Under the pieces are notes generated by a model. It did no database searches, had not been told where the DNA came from, and worked only from the letters and a program-made list of their open reading frames with translations. Shown here in pieces: positions 37,678-46,780 of a DNA stretch of 64,000 bases; the first letter of the stretch is position 1; every line of letters begins with the position of its first letter. A program made the position numbers and the translations under genes. This DNA comes from Burkholderiaceae bacterium (GTDB lineage Bacteria; Pseudomonadota; Gammaproteobacteria; Burkholderiales; Burkholderiaceae): contig CANFWB010000002.1 of the NCBI GenBank assembly GCA_947450605.1, positions 1 through 64,000 on the forward strand. Reading direction: 5' to 3'.

Positions 37678-38745
37678 ATGATATTTTCTCTGCGTAATGT
37701 ATTGCCTAATCGCATTCTAATATCTGCCTTTCTATTTCTTTTGGCAGGATTATGCAGCGCTGAAAACTATTCACCAAAGCATTCAGTATGGACTGCTAGG
37801 AACTTTCAATTCCATACTGGTGAAGTGCTCCCGGAGATGAAGATTGGCTACATCACCATCGGTGAGCCCTCAGGTATTCCGGTATTAATATTGCATGGCA
37901 CGGCTGGTACCGCTAAAGGCATGCTCTCTAAAAATTTTGGCGATCAACTCTTTGGTCCTGGTCAGGTATTGGATTCTAGTAAATACTTTGTGATCATTCC
38001 GGATGCCATTGGTGTGGGTAATTCGAGCAAACCATCTGATGGCTTAAAAACGAAGTTTCCCCACTACAACTACGATGACATGGTGGATGCGCAATATAGG
38101 CTCGTCTCGGAAGGTCTTGGGATAAAACACCTTCGTCTCGTGCTTGGCAACTCTATGGGGGGAATGCAAACCTGGCTATGGGGTGTCAAATATCCTGACT
38201 TTATGGATTTACTGGTTCCGATGGCCGCATCCCCAGTAGCCATGTCAGGTCGCAATTGGATGATGCGTCGTCTGATTATTGATTCTGTTCGTAATGATCC
38301 AGAATGGAAGGGTGGAAATTACACCAAGCAGCCAAAAAGCATTCAATTTGCCACGGTATATTTTAATGTGGGTATGAGTGGCGGAAATCAGGGCTTGTAT
38401 AAGCTGGCACCAACGAGGGAGAGGGCTGACCAATTATTAAACCAGAGATTAAGTTCACCTTTTGTGGTGGATGCCAATGACAATCTCTATCAGTGGGAAT
38501 CATCCGGCGATTATGATCCTTCACTACATTTGGAAAATATCAAAGCTAGAGTATTGGCGATTAATTCCGCAGATGATGAGCGGAATCCTCCTGAGCTGGG
38601 GTTTATGGAGAAAGCGCTTCCTCGCATAAAAAATGCAAAACTCTTTTTGATACCAGCTTCACCTGAGACCATTGGGCATAGCACAACTGGTCAAGCGAAG
38701 TGGTGGGCTAATGAATTGGACAGCACACTGCAAAGTATGCAGTAG
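37678..38745 (+). CDS. exported alpha/beta hydrolase, homoserine acetyltransferase-like fold
   Basis: Relative of the protein at 25055-26146. A signal peptide (to about residue 28, GLCSAEN) precedes the hydrolase domain. S159 in GNSMGGMQ, D299/D300 in NSADDERN and H334 in TIGHSTT form a complete triad. The exported location and position after a Bug protein and lyase suggest it hydrolyses an ester or amide outside the cytoplasm so that the acid can be taken up. Forty-four bases separate it from the lyase gene. Confidence 0.75.
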   Translation: MIFSLRNVLPNRILISAFLFLLAGLCSAENYSPKHSVWTARNFQFHTGEVLPEMKIGYITIGEPSGIPVLILHGTAGTAKGMLSKNFGDQLFGPGQVLDSSKYFVIIPDAIGVGNSSKPSDGLKTKFPHYNYDDMVDAQYRLVSEGLGIKHLRLVLGNSMGGMQTWLWGVKYPDFMDLLVPMAASPVAMSGRNWMMRRLIIDSVRNDPEWKGGNYTKQPKSIQFATVYFNVGMSGGNQGLYKLAPTRERADQLLNQRLSSPFVVDANDNLYQWESSGDYDPSLHLENIKARVLAINSADDERNPPELGFMEKALPRIKNAKLFLIPASPETIGHSTTGQAKWWANELDSTLQSMQ

Positions 38746-38766
38746 CTGCGTGTCCGTATTGATTGT

Positions 38767-40077
38767 TTAGTCGTTCGAGGGGCAAGAGGAACAGGCGCTT
38801 TGTTCTACCGGCGCAGGCTCTTGGGTATAACGCGCTATAAAGGCATGTTTACTCTTTAACGGTAGCTTAATCCAAACAAAGTGACCAGAGCCTGGGGCGA
38901 CATCAATCAATTCATTTTTCATATTCCACATTTGCTCTAAAACCAAATCTTGATTGCCCTGTGGCTCAATTATTTCTAGCTTATCCCCAACCGAGAAGCG
39001 ATTCTTGACATCCACTTTTACGCGACCAGTTTCTTCGTCAATCTCCAGGGTCTCACCCACATAGAGACTTCTTCCAGACAGGGAGTGCCCTCTCATATAG
39101 AGTTGGTACTCTTTATCGTGGTGACGTTCATAAAAGCCATCGGTATAGCCGCGATTAGCTAGGCCCTCAAGGTTTCCAATGAGTGACATATTCATTGGAC
39201 GACCGGCTACGGCATCATCAATTGCAGTTCGGTATGACTGGCAGGTTCTAGAAACGTAATAGGGTGACTTAGTGCGACCTTCAATCTTGAAAGAATCCAC
39301 GCCCATGGCGGTCAGTCTTTCAATATGTTCAATAGCGCGCAAATCTTTCGAGTTCATGATGTATGTGCCATGTTCATCTTCTTCCATGGGCATTAAATCA
39401 TCAGGCCTTCTTGCTTCTTGCAGTAGCACGACATCACCGCTGGTATTTTGTTGGCCTGGCTTGACTTTGTAATCCCATCGACAGGCATTGGTGCACGCCC
39501 CTTGGTTTGAATCTCGATGAGACATGTAACCAGACAAAAGGCAGCGACCTGAATAGGCAATACATAAAGCGCCATGTACAAAGACTTCTAATTCCATTTC
39601 TGGGCAGTCTTGACGAACCTCTTCGATTTCATCAAAGGAGAGCTCACGCGACAAAATGACTCGACTAATTCCAACGGAGCGCCAAAATTTAGCAGAGGCA
39701 CCATTGACAGTGTTCGCTTGAACCGATAAATGAATTGGCATGTCTGGCCAAGCTTCTCTAGCCATCATGATGAGGCCAGGATCGGACATGATGATCGCAT
39801 CAGGCTTCAATGCAATGACTGGATCCATATCCTTAATGTAGGTGCGTGTTTTGCCACCATGGGGTAATAAATTGGATACGAGATAAAACTTCTTGCCCAT
39901 AGTGTGGGCAGTATCAATCCCTTCTTTGAGGGTCTCAATTTTGCCGAAGTCGTTATTGCGCACGCGTAATGAGTAGCGAGGTTGGCCGGCGTAAATGGCA
40001 TCAGCGCCAAAGTCAAAGGCGGTGCGCAGCATTGAAAGGCTACCGGCTGGGGCTAGAAGTTCTGGAATCTTGGTCAT
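38767..40077 (-). CDS. trhP: U32-family tRNA uridine hydroxylation protein TrhP (YegQ)
   Basis: Peptidase-U32-family protein. E. coli TrhP (YegQ) takes part in prephenate-dependent 5-hydroxylation of U34 in tRNA. The family signature EVFVHGALCIAYSGRC is near residue 165, with further cysteines in GACTNACRW that probably bind an FeS cluster, and the C-terminus ends in the Cys-rich ACSSCPSND. Length 436 (E. coli 453). Not a protease by current understanding. TAAAAT lies six bases before the ATG. It separates Unit B from the next catabolic genes. Confidence 0.88.
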   Translation of the reverse strand: MTKIPELLAPAGSLSMLRTAFDFGADAIYAGQPRYSLRVRNNDFGKIETLKEGIDTAHTMGKKFYLVSNLLPHGGKTRTYIKDMDPVIALKPDAIIMSDPGLIMMAREAWPDMPIHLSVQANTVNGASAKFWRSVGISRVILSRELSFDEIEEVRQDCPEMELEVFVHGALCIAYSGRCLLSGYMSHRDSNQGACTNACRWDYKVKPGQQNTSGDVVLLQEARRPDDLMPMEEDEHGTYIMNSKDLRAIEHIERLTAMGVDSFKIEGRTKSPYYVSRTCQSYRTAIDDAVAGRPMNMSLIGNLEGLANRGYTDGFYERHHDKEYQLYMRGHSLSGRSLYVGETLEIDEETGRVKVDVKNRFSVGDKLEIIEPQGNQDLVLEQMWNMKNELIDVAPGSGHFVWIKLPLKSKHAFIARYTQEPAPVEQSACSSCPSND

Positions 40078-40089
40078 CCCGCTATTTTA
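40075..40089 (-). promoter_or_regulatory. trhP: -10-like TAAAAT six bases before the trhP ATG (leaderless start)
   Basis: Minus strand TAAAAT (plus 40084-40089), AGCGGG, ATGACC: nearly the same string as at rnm. GCGGG touches the ATG and cannot work as a ribosome-binding site. Confidence 0.45.
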
Positions 40090-40106
40090 AGGCCTGCTGG
40101 GGTGAT

Positions 40107-40170
40107 TTGCTTATAACCAAGCAAGCCCCCACCAAAACCCTTTTTTAGGCCAGACGGGGGCATTTTTTTT
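40107..40170. terminator. terminator-like hairpins between trhP and the FAH gene
   Basis: TTGCTT-6 nt-AAGCAA (40107-40124) is followed by GCCCCC (40125-40130) pairing with GGGGGC (40156-40161) and eight T residues. The T-run is on the plus strand, where no gene ends; on the minus strand the same stem could end the FAH transcript. Confidence 0.5.
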
Positions 40171-40177
40171 GGCTTAA

Positions 40178-41047
40178 TTACTCATCCGCAATGGTGTTGC
40201 GCAATATTCCAATGGATTCAATTTCGATTTCACAAATATCCCCGGGTTTCATAAAAACGGGGGGTGTTCGTGCATATCCTACGCCAGCAGGTGTGCCGGT
40301 AATGACAACATCACCTGGTTCAAGTGTCATGCACTCGGATATCAGCACAATGGTCTCAGCAACGTTCCATAGAAAGTCTTTGGTATTGGCGTTTTGCATG
40401 ACTTGACCATTCAAACGAGATTGAATGTTTAGACCATCGCATCCAAGGGGCAGCTCATCTGGCGTAACCAGCCAAGGCCCAAATGCACCAGTTTGATCAA
40501 AGTTTTTACCAATGGTCCATTGATTTGTTTTGCGTTGGTAATCACGAATGCTGCCATCATTAAAGATGCTATACCCAGCAACGCAATCCAAGGCATTCTC
40601 CAGTGTGCAGTGCCGCGCTGTTTTGCCGACTACAAACGCCAGCTCAGCTTCGTAATCCAATTTATCTGAAACCTTGGGTCGCACAATCGGACTTAAGTGT
40701 GCCGTTAATGAGCTTGGCCCGCGCATAAAAAAACTCGGATATTCTGGTCTTGCATTACCACCTTCTTTAGCATGGTCAGCATAGTTAAGGCCCATGCAGA
40801 CGATTTTTCCAGGTCTTTCAATTGGTGACTTAAAGGTGATCGCGCTAATATTTTCTTGAATTGAATTTGAATTTTCAATCGCTGTTTTTGCACGATCCAA
40901 ATATTTTTTGGATTGAATAATTTCTTGCAAGCTATGGGGGATTGATGGATCCGTTGCAGATAGATTGATAAAGGTATCCGAGTTGCCTTTCAAGAGGGCG
41001 CCTACGCCCTCATATCCATTTGAACCCTTAAAGCTAAATAGTCTCAT
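40178..41047 (-). CDS. fumarylacetoacetate hydrolase (FAH) family protein
   Basis: FAH-fold enzyme; members hydrolyse or decarboxylate 2-oxo-acids at the end of aromatic catabolism. The metal-binding LDYEAELAFVVGK is near residue 151; FNDGSIRDYQRK and the C-terminal ITGTPAGVGYAR are typical. An N-terminal extension of about 70 residues precedes the catalytic domain, as in the hydroxyhepta-dienedioate isomerase and ureidoglycolate-lyase-like group. Divergent from the acetolactate-synthase-like gene, 178 bases away. Substrate unknown. Confidence 0.82.
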   Translation of the reverse strand: MRLFSFKGSNGYEGVGALLKGNSDTFINLSATDPSIPHSLQEIIQSKKYLDRAKTAIENSNSIQENISAITFKSPIERPGKIVCMGLNYADHAKEGGNARPEYPSFFMRGPSSLTAHLSPIVRPKVSDKLDYEAELAFVVGKTARHCTLENALDCVAGYSIFNDGSIRDYQRKTNQWTIGKNFDQTGAFGPWLVTPDELPLGCDGLNIQSRLNGQVMQNANTKDFLWNVAETIVLISECMTLEPGDVVITGTPAGVGYARTPPVFMKPGDICEIEIESIGILRNTIADE

Positions 41048-41225
41048 CTTGAAATCTCCAATTGAATGGGTTTATTTGTATTTGTTTTCGCAGTATAGGC
41101 CAGTCTTCAAGGTCAATCTAGTTCGCTAAGGAGCTATTTCATAGATCCCGCAGCCAGCTAAAGTGTGATAACTTTCCACTAGTCACCCATGAGTACCAAC
41201 CATAATAAGAAAGCCTAAAAATACA

Positions 41226-42884
41226 ATGGAGATGCCAAGTAAGGTTCTAAATGGCGGCCAGATACTGGCAAATGCGTTAGTAAGACAGGGAGTGGATATT
41301 GCCTTTGGTGTTCCTGGTGAGAGCTTTCTCCCGTTGCTAAATGGCCTCGTAGAGCATCCTCAATTTCAATTTATTACCTGTCGACAAGAGGGTGGTGCTG
41401 CGTATATGGCCGAAGCCTATGGAAAATTGACAGGTCGCCCTGGTATATTGATGGTTACCCGTGGTCCAGGCGCCGCAAATGCCATGATTGGTATGCATAC
41501 CGCCTATCAAGACTCGACGCCGTTGGTTTTGTTGGTTGGTCAGGTTGGCACTGACATGGTTGAGCGGGAAGCGTTTCAGGAGATAGACTACCGCCGCATG
41601 TATTCAGAGTGCGCAAAATGGGTTGGCAGTATTGACCGCATTGATCGGATTGATGAATTTGTCTCTCATGCATTCCATGTGGCTCAGGCTGGCCGTAAAG
41701 GTCCTGTTGTGTTGGCCTTGCCGGAGGACGTGCTGTATATGATTGGTCAGGAAAACCCTGTAAAACCGGCCCATATTGTTCAGCCAGGTTTAGATCTCAA
41801 TAGCTTTAATCAGGCCATGAAGATATTTTCATCGGCCAAAAAACCGATGATCATTGCTGGTGGTGGCAATTGGAATAGTACTGCTTGTTTGGATTTACAA
41901 AGCTGGGCCAATGCACAGGGTGTACCAATTGCGACGAGCTTTCGCTCTCAAGATATCGTTGACAATCTCAACCCTTCATTTGCGGGTGATTTAGGGATTG
42001 GTGCTAATCCTGCCTTAGTCAAGCGCATCCAGGAGGCCGATGTATTGTTGGTGATCGGAGAGCGCTTAGGCGAAATGACAACTGCTGGTTACAGTCTCCT
42101 GACTGTCCCCCAGGCTAAAAATACATTGATTCATGTGCTTTCGGGTCCAGAAGAGTTGGGTCGTGTATATCGACCTGACTTTGCTCTGAATTGCAGTCCA
42201 GAAAATTTCTGCTCTGCTTTAAGGTCTGTGAAGATGCATGCAGAGTATGACAGCGCCTCCGCAAAGGCTGCCCACGATGAGTACTTGGCATTCTCTAGTC
42301 CAGTAACGGTTTTGGGTGACTTGCAGTTGGCGCAGATCATGGATTCATTGCCAACTGCTATACCGCGCGATTCAATCATCACCAATGGGGCTGGGAATTT
42401 TGCAACCTGGGTACATCGTTTTTATCCCTACGGAGCTTATAAAACCCAATTAGCACCAGCCAATGGTTCAATGGGGTATGGATTGCCCGCAGCTGTTGCT
42501 GCAAAGATTGTCAGTCCGCAAAAAGTGGTGATCGCAGTCTGTGGCGATGGTGACTTTATGATGAACTGCCAGGAACTAGCAACTGCAGCGCGCTATGACG
42601 CCTTCCCAATTGTGTTTGTTGTGAATAACAGCATGCTTGGGACCATTCGCATGCATCAGGAGAGAGAGTTTAAGTCTCGTGTCATTGCGACTGGCTTAAC
42701 AAACCCAGATTTTGTGAGGTTTGCGGAGAGTTTTGGAATGCCCGGGTTTAGGGTAAGTAAAACTGAAGAATTTGCACCCGCACTTGCAAAGGCGCTCACT
42801 AGCAATAAAGGAGCTTTGATAGAGTTAGTCTTGGATCAGGAAGTCATCTCGCCAACTAAAACACTTTCTCAATTAGGTAGGTAA
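41226..42884 (+). CDS. ThDP-dependent acetolactate synthase-like enzyme
   Basis: Full-length three-domain ThDP enzyme. The N-terminal PYR domain has FGVPGESFLPLL and the catalytic Glu in CRQEGGAAYMAEAYG. The PP domain has GDGDFMMN...VVNN as the ThDP/Mg2+ motif, and a middle domain is present. No IlvH regulatory subunit follows, and the FAH neighbour suggests a catabolic carboligase or decarboxylase rather than branched-chain biosynthesis. Length 552. Monocistronic between two genes on the other strand. Confidence 0.82.
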   Translation: MEMPSKVLNGGQILANALVRQGVDIAFGVPGESFLPLLNGLVEHPQFQFITCRQEGGAAYMAEAYGKLTGRPGILMVTRGPGAANAMIGMHTAYQDSTPLVLLVGQVGTDMVEREAFQEIDYRRMYSECAKWVGSIDRIDRIDEFVSHAFHVAQAGRKGPVVLALPEDVLYMIGQENPVKPAHIVQPGLDLNSFNQAMKIFSSAKKPMIIAGGGNWNSTACLDLQSWANAQGVPIATSFRSQDIVDNLNPSFAGDLGIGANPALVKRIQEADVLLVIGERLGEMTTAGYSLLTVPQAKNTLIHVLSGPEELGRVYRPDFALNCSPENFCSALRSVKMHAEYDSASAKAAHDEYLAFSSPVTVLGDLQLAQIMDSLPTAIPRDSIITNGAGNFATWVHRFYPYGAYKTQLAPANGSMGYGLPAAVAAKIVSPQKVVIAVCGDGDFMMNCQELATAARYDAFPIVFVVNNSMLGTIRMHQEREFKSRVIATGLTNPDFVRFAESFGMPGFRVSKTEEFAPALAKALTSNKGALIELVLDQEVISPTKTLSQLGR

Positions 42885-42929
42885 AAAAGAGGAGCATTGC
42901 TCCTCTTATAGCCGGTGGATTCTAGGTGA

Positions 42930-43961
42930 TTAATCGACCTTTGCCCCAGAATCTTTAACAACCTTCGTCCATTTGGCAATTTCATTTTTAATGTAATTCG
43001 AGAATTGAGCTGGTGTGTTACCTACAGGTTGCGCACCCATTGCTAAATACTTTTCTTTTACTGACGGACTGTTAATGGCAGCCATTAATGTGGCGCTATC
43101 TTTATTCAGAACGTCTGCAGGCATATTGGCAGGGCCGACTACCCCGAACCAAGATGTCGCCTCGTAACTGGGTAAGTTTGCAGCTTCAGCAATGGTTGGT
43201 AGATCCGGAAATGCAGGTGAGCGTTTGGCGCTGGTAACTGCCAAGGCTTTTAAGCGACCAGCTCGAATATAGTTAATGGAGGAGGGGAGGTTGTCAAACA
43301 TGATGTCAACGTTTCCGGCCATGAGATCAGTCACTGCTGGCGGACTTCCCCTGTAAGGCAAGTGAACCATATAGGTTTTGGTCATTGATTTAAATAATTC
43401 ACCAGCCATATGGATCGAAGTGCCATTGCCGCTTGAAGCCATATTAATTTTTCCTGGATTGGCTCTTGCGTATGCAATTAAATCATTCACGCTATTGATA
43501 TTATTTTTAGCTGCAAATTCAGGATTCACAACTAGGACATTGGGTAATTCCGCCACCAATGAAATGGGTGTGAAATCTTTAATCGGATCAAATGGTAGTT
43601 TTCCGCCACCTTGGGTGTAGAGGGGCTGGTTAATACCGTGTGTACCAACAGATGCCATGAGCCAGGTATAGCCATCAGGAGCTGATTTAGAGACTATTTC
43701 TGCTCCAATATTACCTCCTGCGCCTGGCTTATTGTCAATAATGACATTCCACTTGACCGTACTTAAGAGTTCATTTTGCAGTGGTCTGGCAATGTTATCG
43801 GTTGCGCCACCAGCTGGAAAAGGGATGATAAAACGTATTGGCTTATTTGGATAATCCGACTGAGCGAGGGATATATGGCTTGTAGCCATGAAAAGGGCTA
43901 TGAGTGCCGTAAAGAATAGAGTAATGCGTACAAACATGTTTAAAGGCTTGCCTTGAATCAT
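42930..43961 (-). CDS. Bug-family tripartite tricarboxylate transporter receptor
   Basis: Signal peptide ([23 protein letters not shown]), then [36 protein letters not shown] and [10 protein letters not shown] place the start at ATG 43961 because AGGAGATAGCA lies directly upstream; the frame is open to 44036. Tail-to-tail with the ThDP enzyme gene and alone on its strand, so it may be the binding protein for the same substrate as the FAH/ThDP pair. Confidence 0.86.
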   Translation of the reverse strand: MIQGKPLNMFVRITLFFTALIALFMATSHISLAQSDYPNKPIRFIIPFPAGGATDNIARPLQNELLSTVKWNVIIDNKPGAGGNIGAEIVSKSAPDGYTWLMASVGTHGINQPLYTQGGGKLPFDPIKDFTPISLVAELPNVLVVNPEFAAKNNINSVNDLIAYARANPGKINMASSGNGTSIHMAGELFKSMTKTYMVHLPYRGSPPAVTDLMAGNVDIMFDNLPSSINYIRAGRLKALAVTSAKRSPAFPDLPTIAEAANLPSYEATSWFGVVGPANMPADVLNKDSATLMAAINSPSVKEKYLAMGAQPVGNTPAQFSNYIKNEIAKWTKVVKDSGAKVD

Positions 43962-44083
43962 TGCTATCTCCTGTTTACTAAATTCATTCTGATGATGATT
44001 TTTAATACAGCACTTTAAGCATAACAGACCAATCAAGGGCCGGGCTCCGAAAGATTGAAAGTGGGGTGTAGCGCTAAATCAAG

Positions 44084-44194
44084 GTGAATGAAGAGTATCC
44101 TACGGGGTCTGTGGTGAGCATTGTAAAAATGCACGGGATTCCCCCTTTTGACCTTCCGCCCTTAATTGAAGGCATCAACGAAAGAATGCAATGA
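44084..44194 (+). CDS. possible 36-residue peptide coupled to the next gene
   Basis: Open frame from GTG 44084 (further in-frame GTG at 44111 and 44114 and ATG at 44129) whose TGA overlaps the ATG of the following gene as ATGA. The residues (PTGSVVSIVKMHGIPPFDLPPLIEGINERMQ in two parts) look protein-like. No clear Shine-Dalgarno. It could be a small partner or a translated leader; low certainty. Confidence 0.35.
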   Translation: MNEEYPTGSVVSIVKMHGIPPFDLPPLIEGINERMQ

Positions 44195-44775
44195 CAAAAC
44201 TGACATCCAAACCCATCCTAAAAAAAGCTAGCGGTATTTTGGCCCAAGAATTTGCAACTCCCAAGGATATTGCCTGGGCTTGGGTCACTTTATTATTGTC
44301 GCAAGAGGAGCAGAAACGCGATAGCGAGGAAAAGCGCTATAGCCGTATTGCAGAATTCGAAGCCTGGATCTTGGAGTTAAGCTTAACTGCAGACCCTAAA
44401 AATCCTGAGAGCGGCACAGTTAGTCCTGATGCAGTAAAAAATTCTGCAAGAAATGTGTTTGAGTGGCCTCATGAATATATCTTCGAAGCTCCAGCAAGCC
44501 CAAAGCACCCGGACTCGAAAGTCACCTATAGCGATACGATTACCAAACCTATCTTGGATGCAGTCAAAGAGGCCGGCGGATCAGATGATCGTGCTGCATT
44601 AATGGCCATTCTTGAGGGGTATGCAAATGAAGGCAATGAGCCCTTTGGCAACGTTACTCCAGAGGGAATTGAGTGGAAAGGTAGCGCCTGGTCAGAGGGG
44701 GATAAATACAACCTTCTTACTATTAAGACTTTAAATAATCGCCTGGCTAACCTGCGAAAAAAAGGATTGATCTAG
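44191..44775 (+). CDS. hypothetical protein, 194 residues
   Basis: Cytoplasmic, no signal peptide or membrane segment. The first 70 residues are charged and helical (SQEEQKRDSEEKRYSRIAEFEAW). The middle is Pro-rich (SPKHPDSKVTYSD), and the C-terminal third ends in LLTIKTLNNRLANLRKKGLI, which could be a helical DNA- or protein-binding tail. I do not recognise a family. It stands alone between a Bug gene and the RidA gene. Confidence 0.6.
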   Translation: MTKLTSKPILKKASGILAQEFATPKDIAWAWVTLLLSQEEQKRDSEEKRYSRIAEFEAWILELSLTADPKNPESGTVSPDAVKNSARNVFEWPHEYIFEAPASPKHPDSKVTYSDTITKPILDAVKEAGGSDDRAALMAILEGYANEGNEPFGNVTPEGIEWKGSAWSEGDKYNLLTIKTLNNRLANLRKKGLI

Positions 44776-44855
44776 CTCGATCATTCCAGCGTGGTCTTAA
44801 AACTCCTGCTAAACGAAGACCTGACTACTATAAGTTAGACAGTTTTTAATCTAGA

Positions 44856-44891
44856 ACTACACCACCCCTTCTTTTATTGGGTTGGTGTAGT
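44856..44891. terminator. long hairpin between convergent genes
   Basis: ACTACACCA-C-CCC pairs with GGG-T-TGGTGTAGT around a ten-base T-rich loop. It lies between the 194-residue gene and the end of the Unit C operon. No T-run follows the stem on either strand. Confidence 0.45.
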
Positions 44892-44904
44892 AGCCAATCA
44901 ATTC

Positions 44905-45294
44905 TTACAGCTTTTCAGCTATCGCCTCAATTTCTATTTTCAGTCCGAAGTGAAGTTGACTGGTGGGGACAACGGCTCTAGCCGGAAGTGAATTCCCGGC
45001 CCATTCTGCATAAATTGCATTAAATTCAGGCCAATTGGCTATGTCATCCACATAAACTCTCACTTGTAGCAAGTTTTGTATAGCGCCACCAGCGCCTTCT
45101 AGAGCACATTTCAGATTTTCTAAAACTTGAACTGTCTGTTCTTTGAAAGTAGCCTGGGTGAGTTTTTGTCCATCCCTTGTAATTGGTAGCTGTCCCGAGA
45201 TAAAAATAAGTTGATTAGCGACAACAGCATGACTATAGTGCCCTCCCGGCTTCGAAAGGGTTGAGGGATTAAAGTATTCGACTTTTGATTTCAT
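44905..45294 (-). CDS. RidA-family enamine/imine deaminase
   Basis: YjgF/YER057c/UK114 family; RidA hydrolyses reactive enamines and imines to ketones and ammonia. The signature elements are GGHYSHAV, LIFISGQLP and the C-terminal RAVVPTSQLHFGLKIEIEAIA. The usual Arg of active RidA appears as R107 in LPARAVV. Length 129. Last gene of the seven-gene Unit C, five bases after a Bug gene; a deaminase here suggests nitrogen-containing intermediates. Confidence 0.85.
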   Translation of the reverse strand: MKSKVEYFNPSTLSKPGGHYSHAVVANQLIFISGQLPITRDGQKLTQATFKEQTVQVLENLKCALEGAGGAIQNLLQVRVYVDDIANWPEFNAIYAEWAGNSLPARAVVPTSQLHFGLKIEIEAIAEKL

Positions 45295-45299
45295 ATGGA

Positions 45300-46274
45300 T
45301 TATTGAATTTGCAGGTTGGCTTTTTTTACGATCTCTTTGTACCTATCGAGGTCTTCTCGTATTCTTGAGGTAAATTTTTGCGGAGGCATGCCACCAATAT
45401 CGGCACCTTTGTCGGCAAAATTTTTCTTTACCTCAGGCTGTTCAATAGTCGCAAGCACTTCTTTATAAAGCTTTTGAATAATTGCATCGGAAACTCCTTT
45501 TGGCGCAAATAAGCCAACCCAATTTGATGCGTTCACAATGGGAATACCATCATCTTGAGTGGAAGACCAAGACTTGTTATAGCTAGACCTAGCATTGGTG
45601 GTGAGGGAAATAACTTTGACATTTCCAGAGAGAATGTGTGGCGCTACTGCTGGAATAGCTACAACTCCAAGGGGAACCTCACCGGAGGCAACAGCTGCAA
45701 CTGCTGGGGCTCCACCTTTATATGGTACGTGCAAAATCTTTACGCCGCTTTCTAGGGCGATCCACTCGCCAGCTAGATGGTTAATGCTGCCATTTCCAGG
45801 GGTGGAGAACGAAAGTGAGTCCGGATTTTTTTTAGCCGCTGCAATCATTTCCTTATAGGTATTGAATGGAACCTTGCTATTTGCCACCAAAAGCATCGGG
45901 GTGTCGCTAATCATGGTGATTGGTGAAAAATCCCTTTCGAGGGAATAGGGAATATTAGGGAAAATAGCGGGATTTACAGCAAACTCTCCAGTGTGGGCCA
46001 TTAGCAGTGTGTAGCCGTCAGGCGCACTGTTGGCAGCTGCAGTGACGGCGATAAAACCATTGCCGCCTGGTTTGTTGTCTATAACAAAATTCCAACCCAG
46101 TCTTTCAGTCATCTTTTGAGTCAGCAGTCTTGCTGTGACATCAACAACTCCCCCAGGAGCGAATGGCACGATGATTCGAATTGGCCTATTGGGATATTCC
46201 TGGCAAAAAGCGGTATTCAGACTACCAAAAAAAATTGCTACAAAACACAAAATCTTAAGCGTGAAATGTTTCAT
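45300..46274 (-). CDS. Bug-family tripartite tricarboxylate transporter receptor
   Basis: Signal peptide (MKHFTLKILCFVAIFFGSLNTAFC), then YPNRPIRIIVPFAPGGVVDVTAR, DNKPGGNGF and SAPDGYTLL. ATG 46274 has AGGA six bases upstream and yields the canonical signal peptide; the frame is open to 46304. It is ten bases from the FeS subunit gene of the molybdenum hydroxylase, so it is likely the binding protein for the hydroxylase substrate. Confidence 0.87.
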   Translation of the reverse strand: MKHFTLKILCFVAIFFGSLNTAFCQEYPNRPIRIIVPFAPGGVVDVTARLLTQKMTERLGWNFVIDNKPGGNGFIAVTAAANSAPDGYTLLMAHTGEFAVNPAIFPNIPYSLERDFSPITMISDTPMLLVANSKVPFNTYKEMIAAAKKNPDSLSFSTPGNGSINHLAGEWIALESGVKILHVPYKGGAPAVAAVASGEVPLGVVAIPAVAPHILSGNVKVISLTTNARSSYNKSWSSTQDDGIPIVNASNWVGLFAPKGVSDAIIQKLYKEVLATIEQPEVKKNFADKGADIGGMPPQKFTSRIREDLDRYKEIVKKANLQIQ

Positions 46275-46284
46275 GTTGATCCTA

Positions 46285-46776
46285 TTAGAGTGATTGGTTG
46301 GCAACTTTTCTTTTTTCGCTTGCTAAGAAAACGGCTTTAATGATTTCTGGATAGGCGCCACAACGGCATAAATTTCCAGATAGATAGTGCCGTACTTGAT
46401 CTTCGCTGGGATTTGGGTGTTTATCTAACAATTGACCAATCATTAAAATAAATCCAGGCGTACAAAATCCACACTGAAAGGCGCCCGCCTCAATGAAGGC
46501 TTCCTGTATAGGGTCCAGAACCCCATCTTTTTCAAGGCCTTCTATCGTTCGCACTGTTTTGCCATCCAACATGGCAGCAAACTCTAAACATCCAGAATAA
46601 GCAACATCATCTATCAATACTGTACAGGCACCACATAAGCCCTGACCACAGCTTTCTCTAGCGCCACGAAAATTGAGTTGATTGAGTAATTCAATAATAT
46701 TTTGATTATTACCAACCTCGGCGCTAACCTTGGTTCCATTGAGAATAAAATGGATCGCTGTTTTAGTGGGGCCCAT
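46285..46776 (-). CDS. 2Fe-2S subunit of a xanthine oxidase-family molybdenum hydroxylase
   Basis: CoxS/XdhC-type small subunit. The plant-type cluster is held by C43, C48, C51 and C63 (ESCGQGLCGACTVLID), the second cluster by C102, C105, C137 and C139 (CGFC and LCRC). Length 163 is normal. It carries electrons from the molybdenum site to FAD. ATG 46776 is chosen, with AAGGAA upstream, over TTG 46779. It follows the large subunit by four bases. Confidence 0.92.
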   Translation of the reverse strand: MGPTKTAIHFILNGTKVSAEVGNNQNIIELLNQLNFRGARESCGQGLCGACTVLIDDVAYSGCLEFAAMLDGKTVRTIEGLEKDGVLDPIQEAFIEAGAFQCGFCTPGFILMIGQLLDKHPNPSEDQVRHYLSGNLCRCGAYPEIIKAVFLASEKRKVANQSL

Positions 46777-46780
46777 CAAT

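Noticed and set aside
41226..42884. ilvB of branched-chain amino acid synthesis
   Set aside because: No ilvH or ilvC follows and the neighbours are catabolic; kept as acetolactate synthase-like only.
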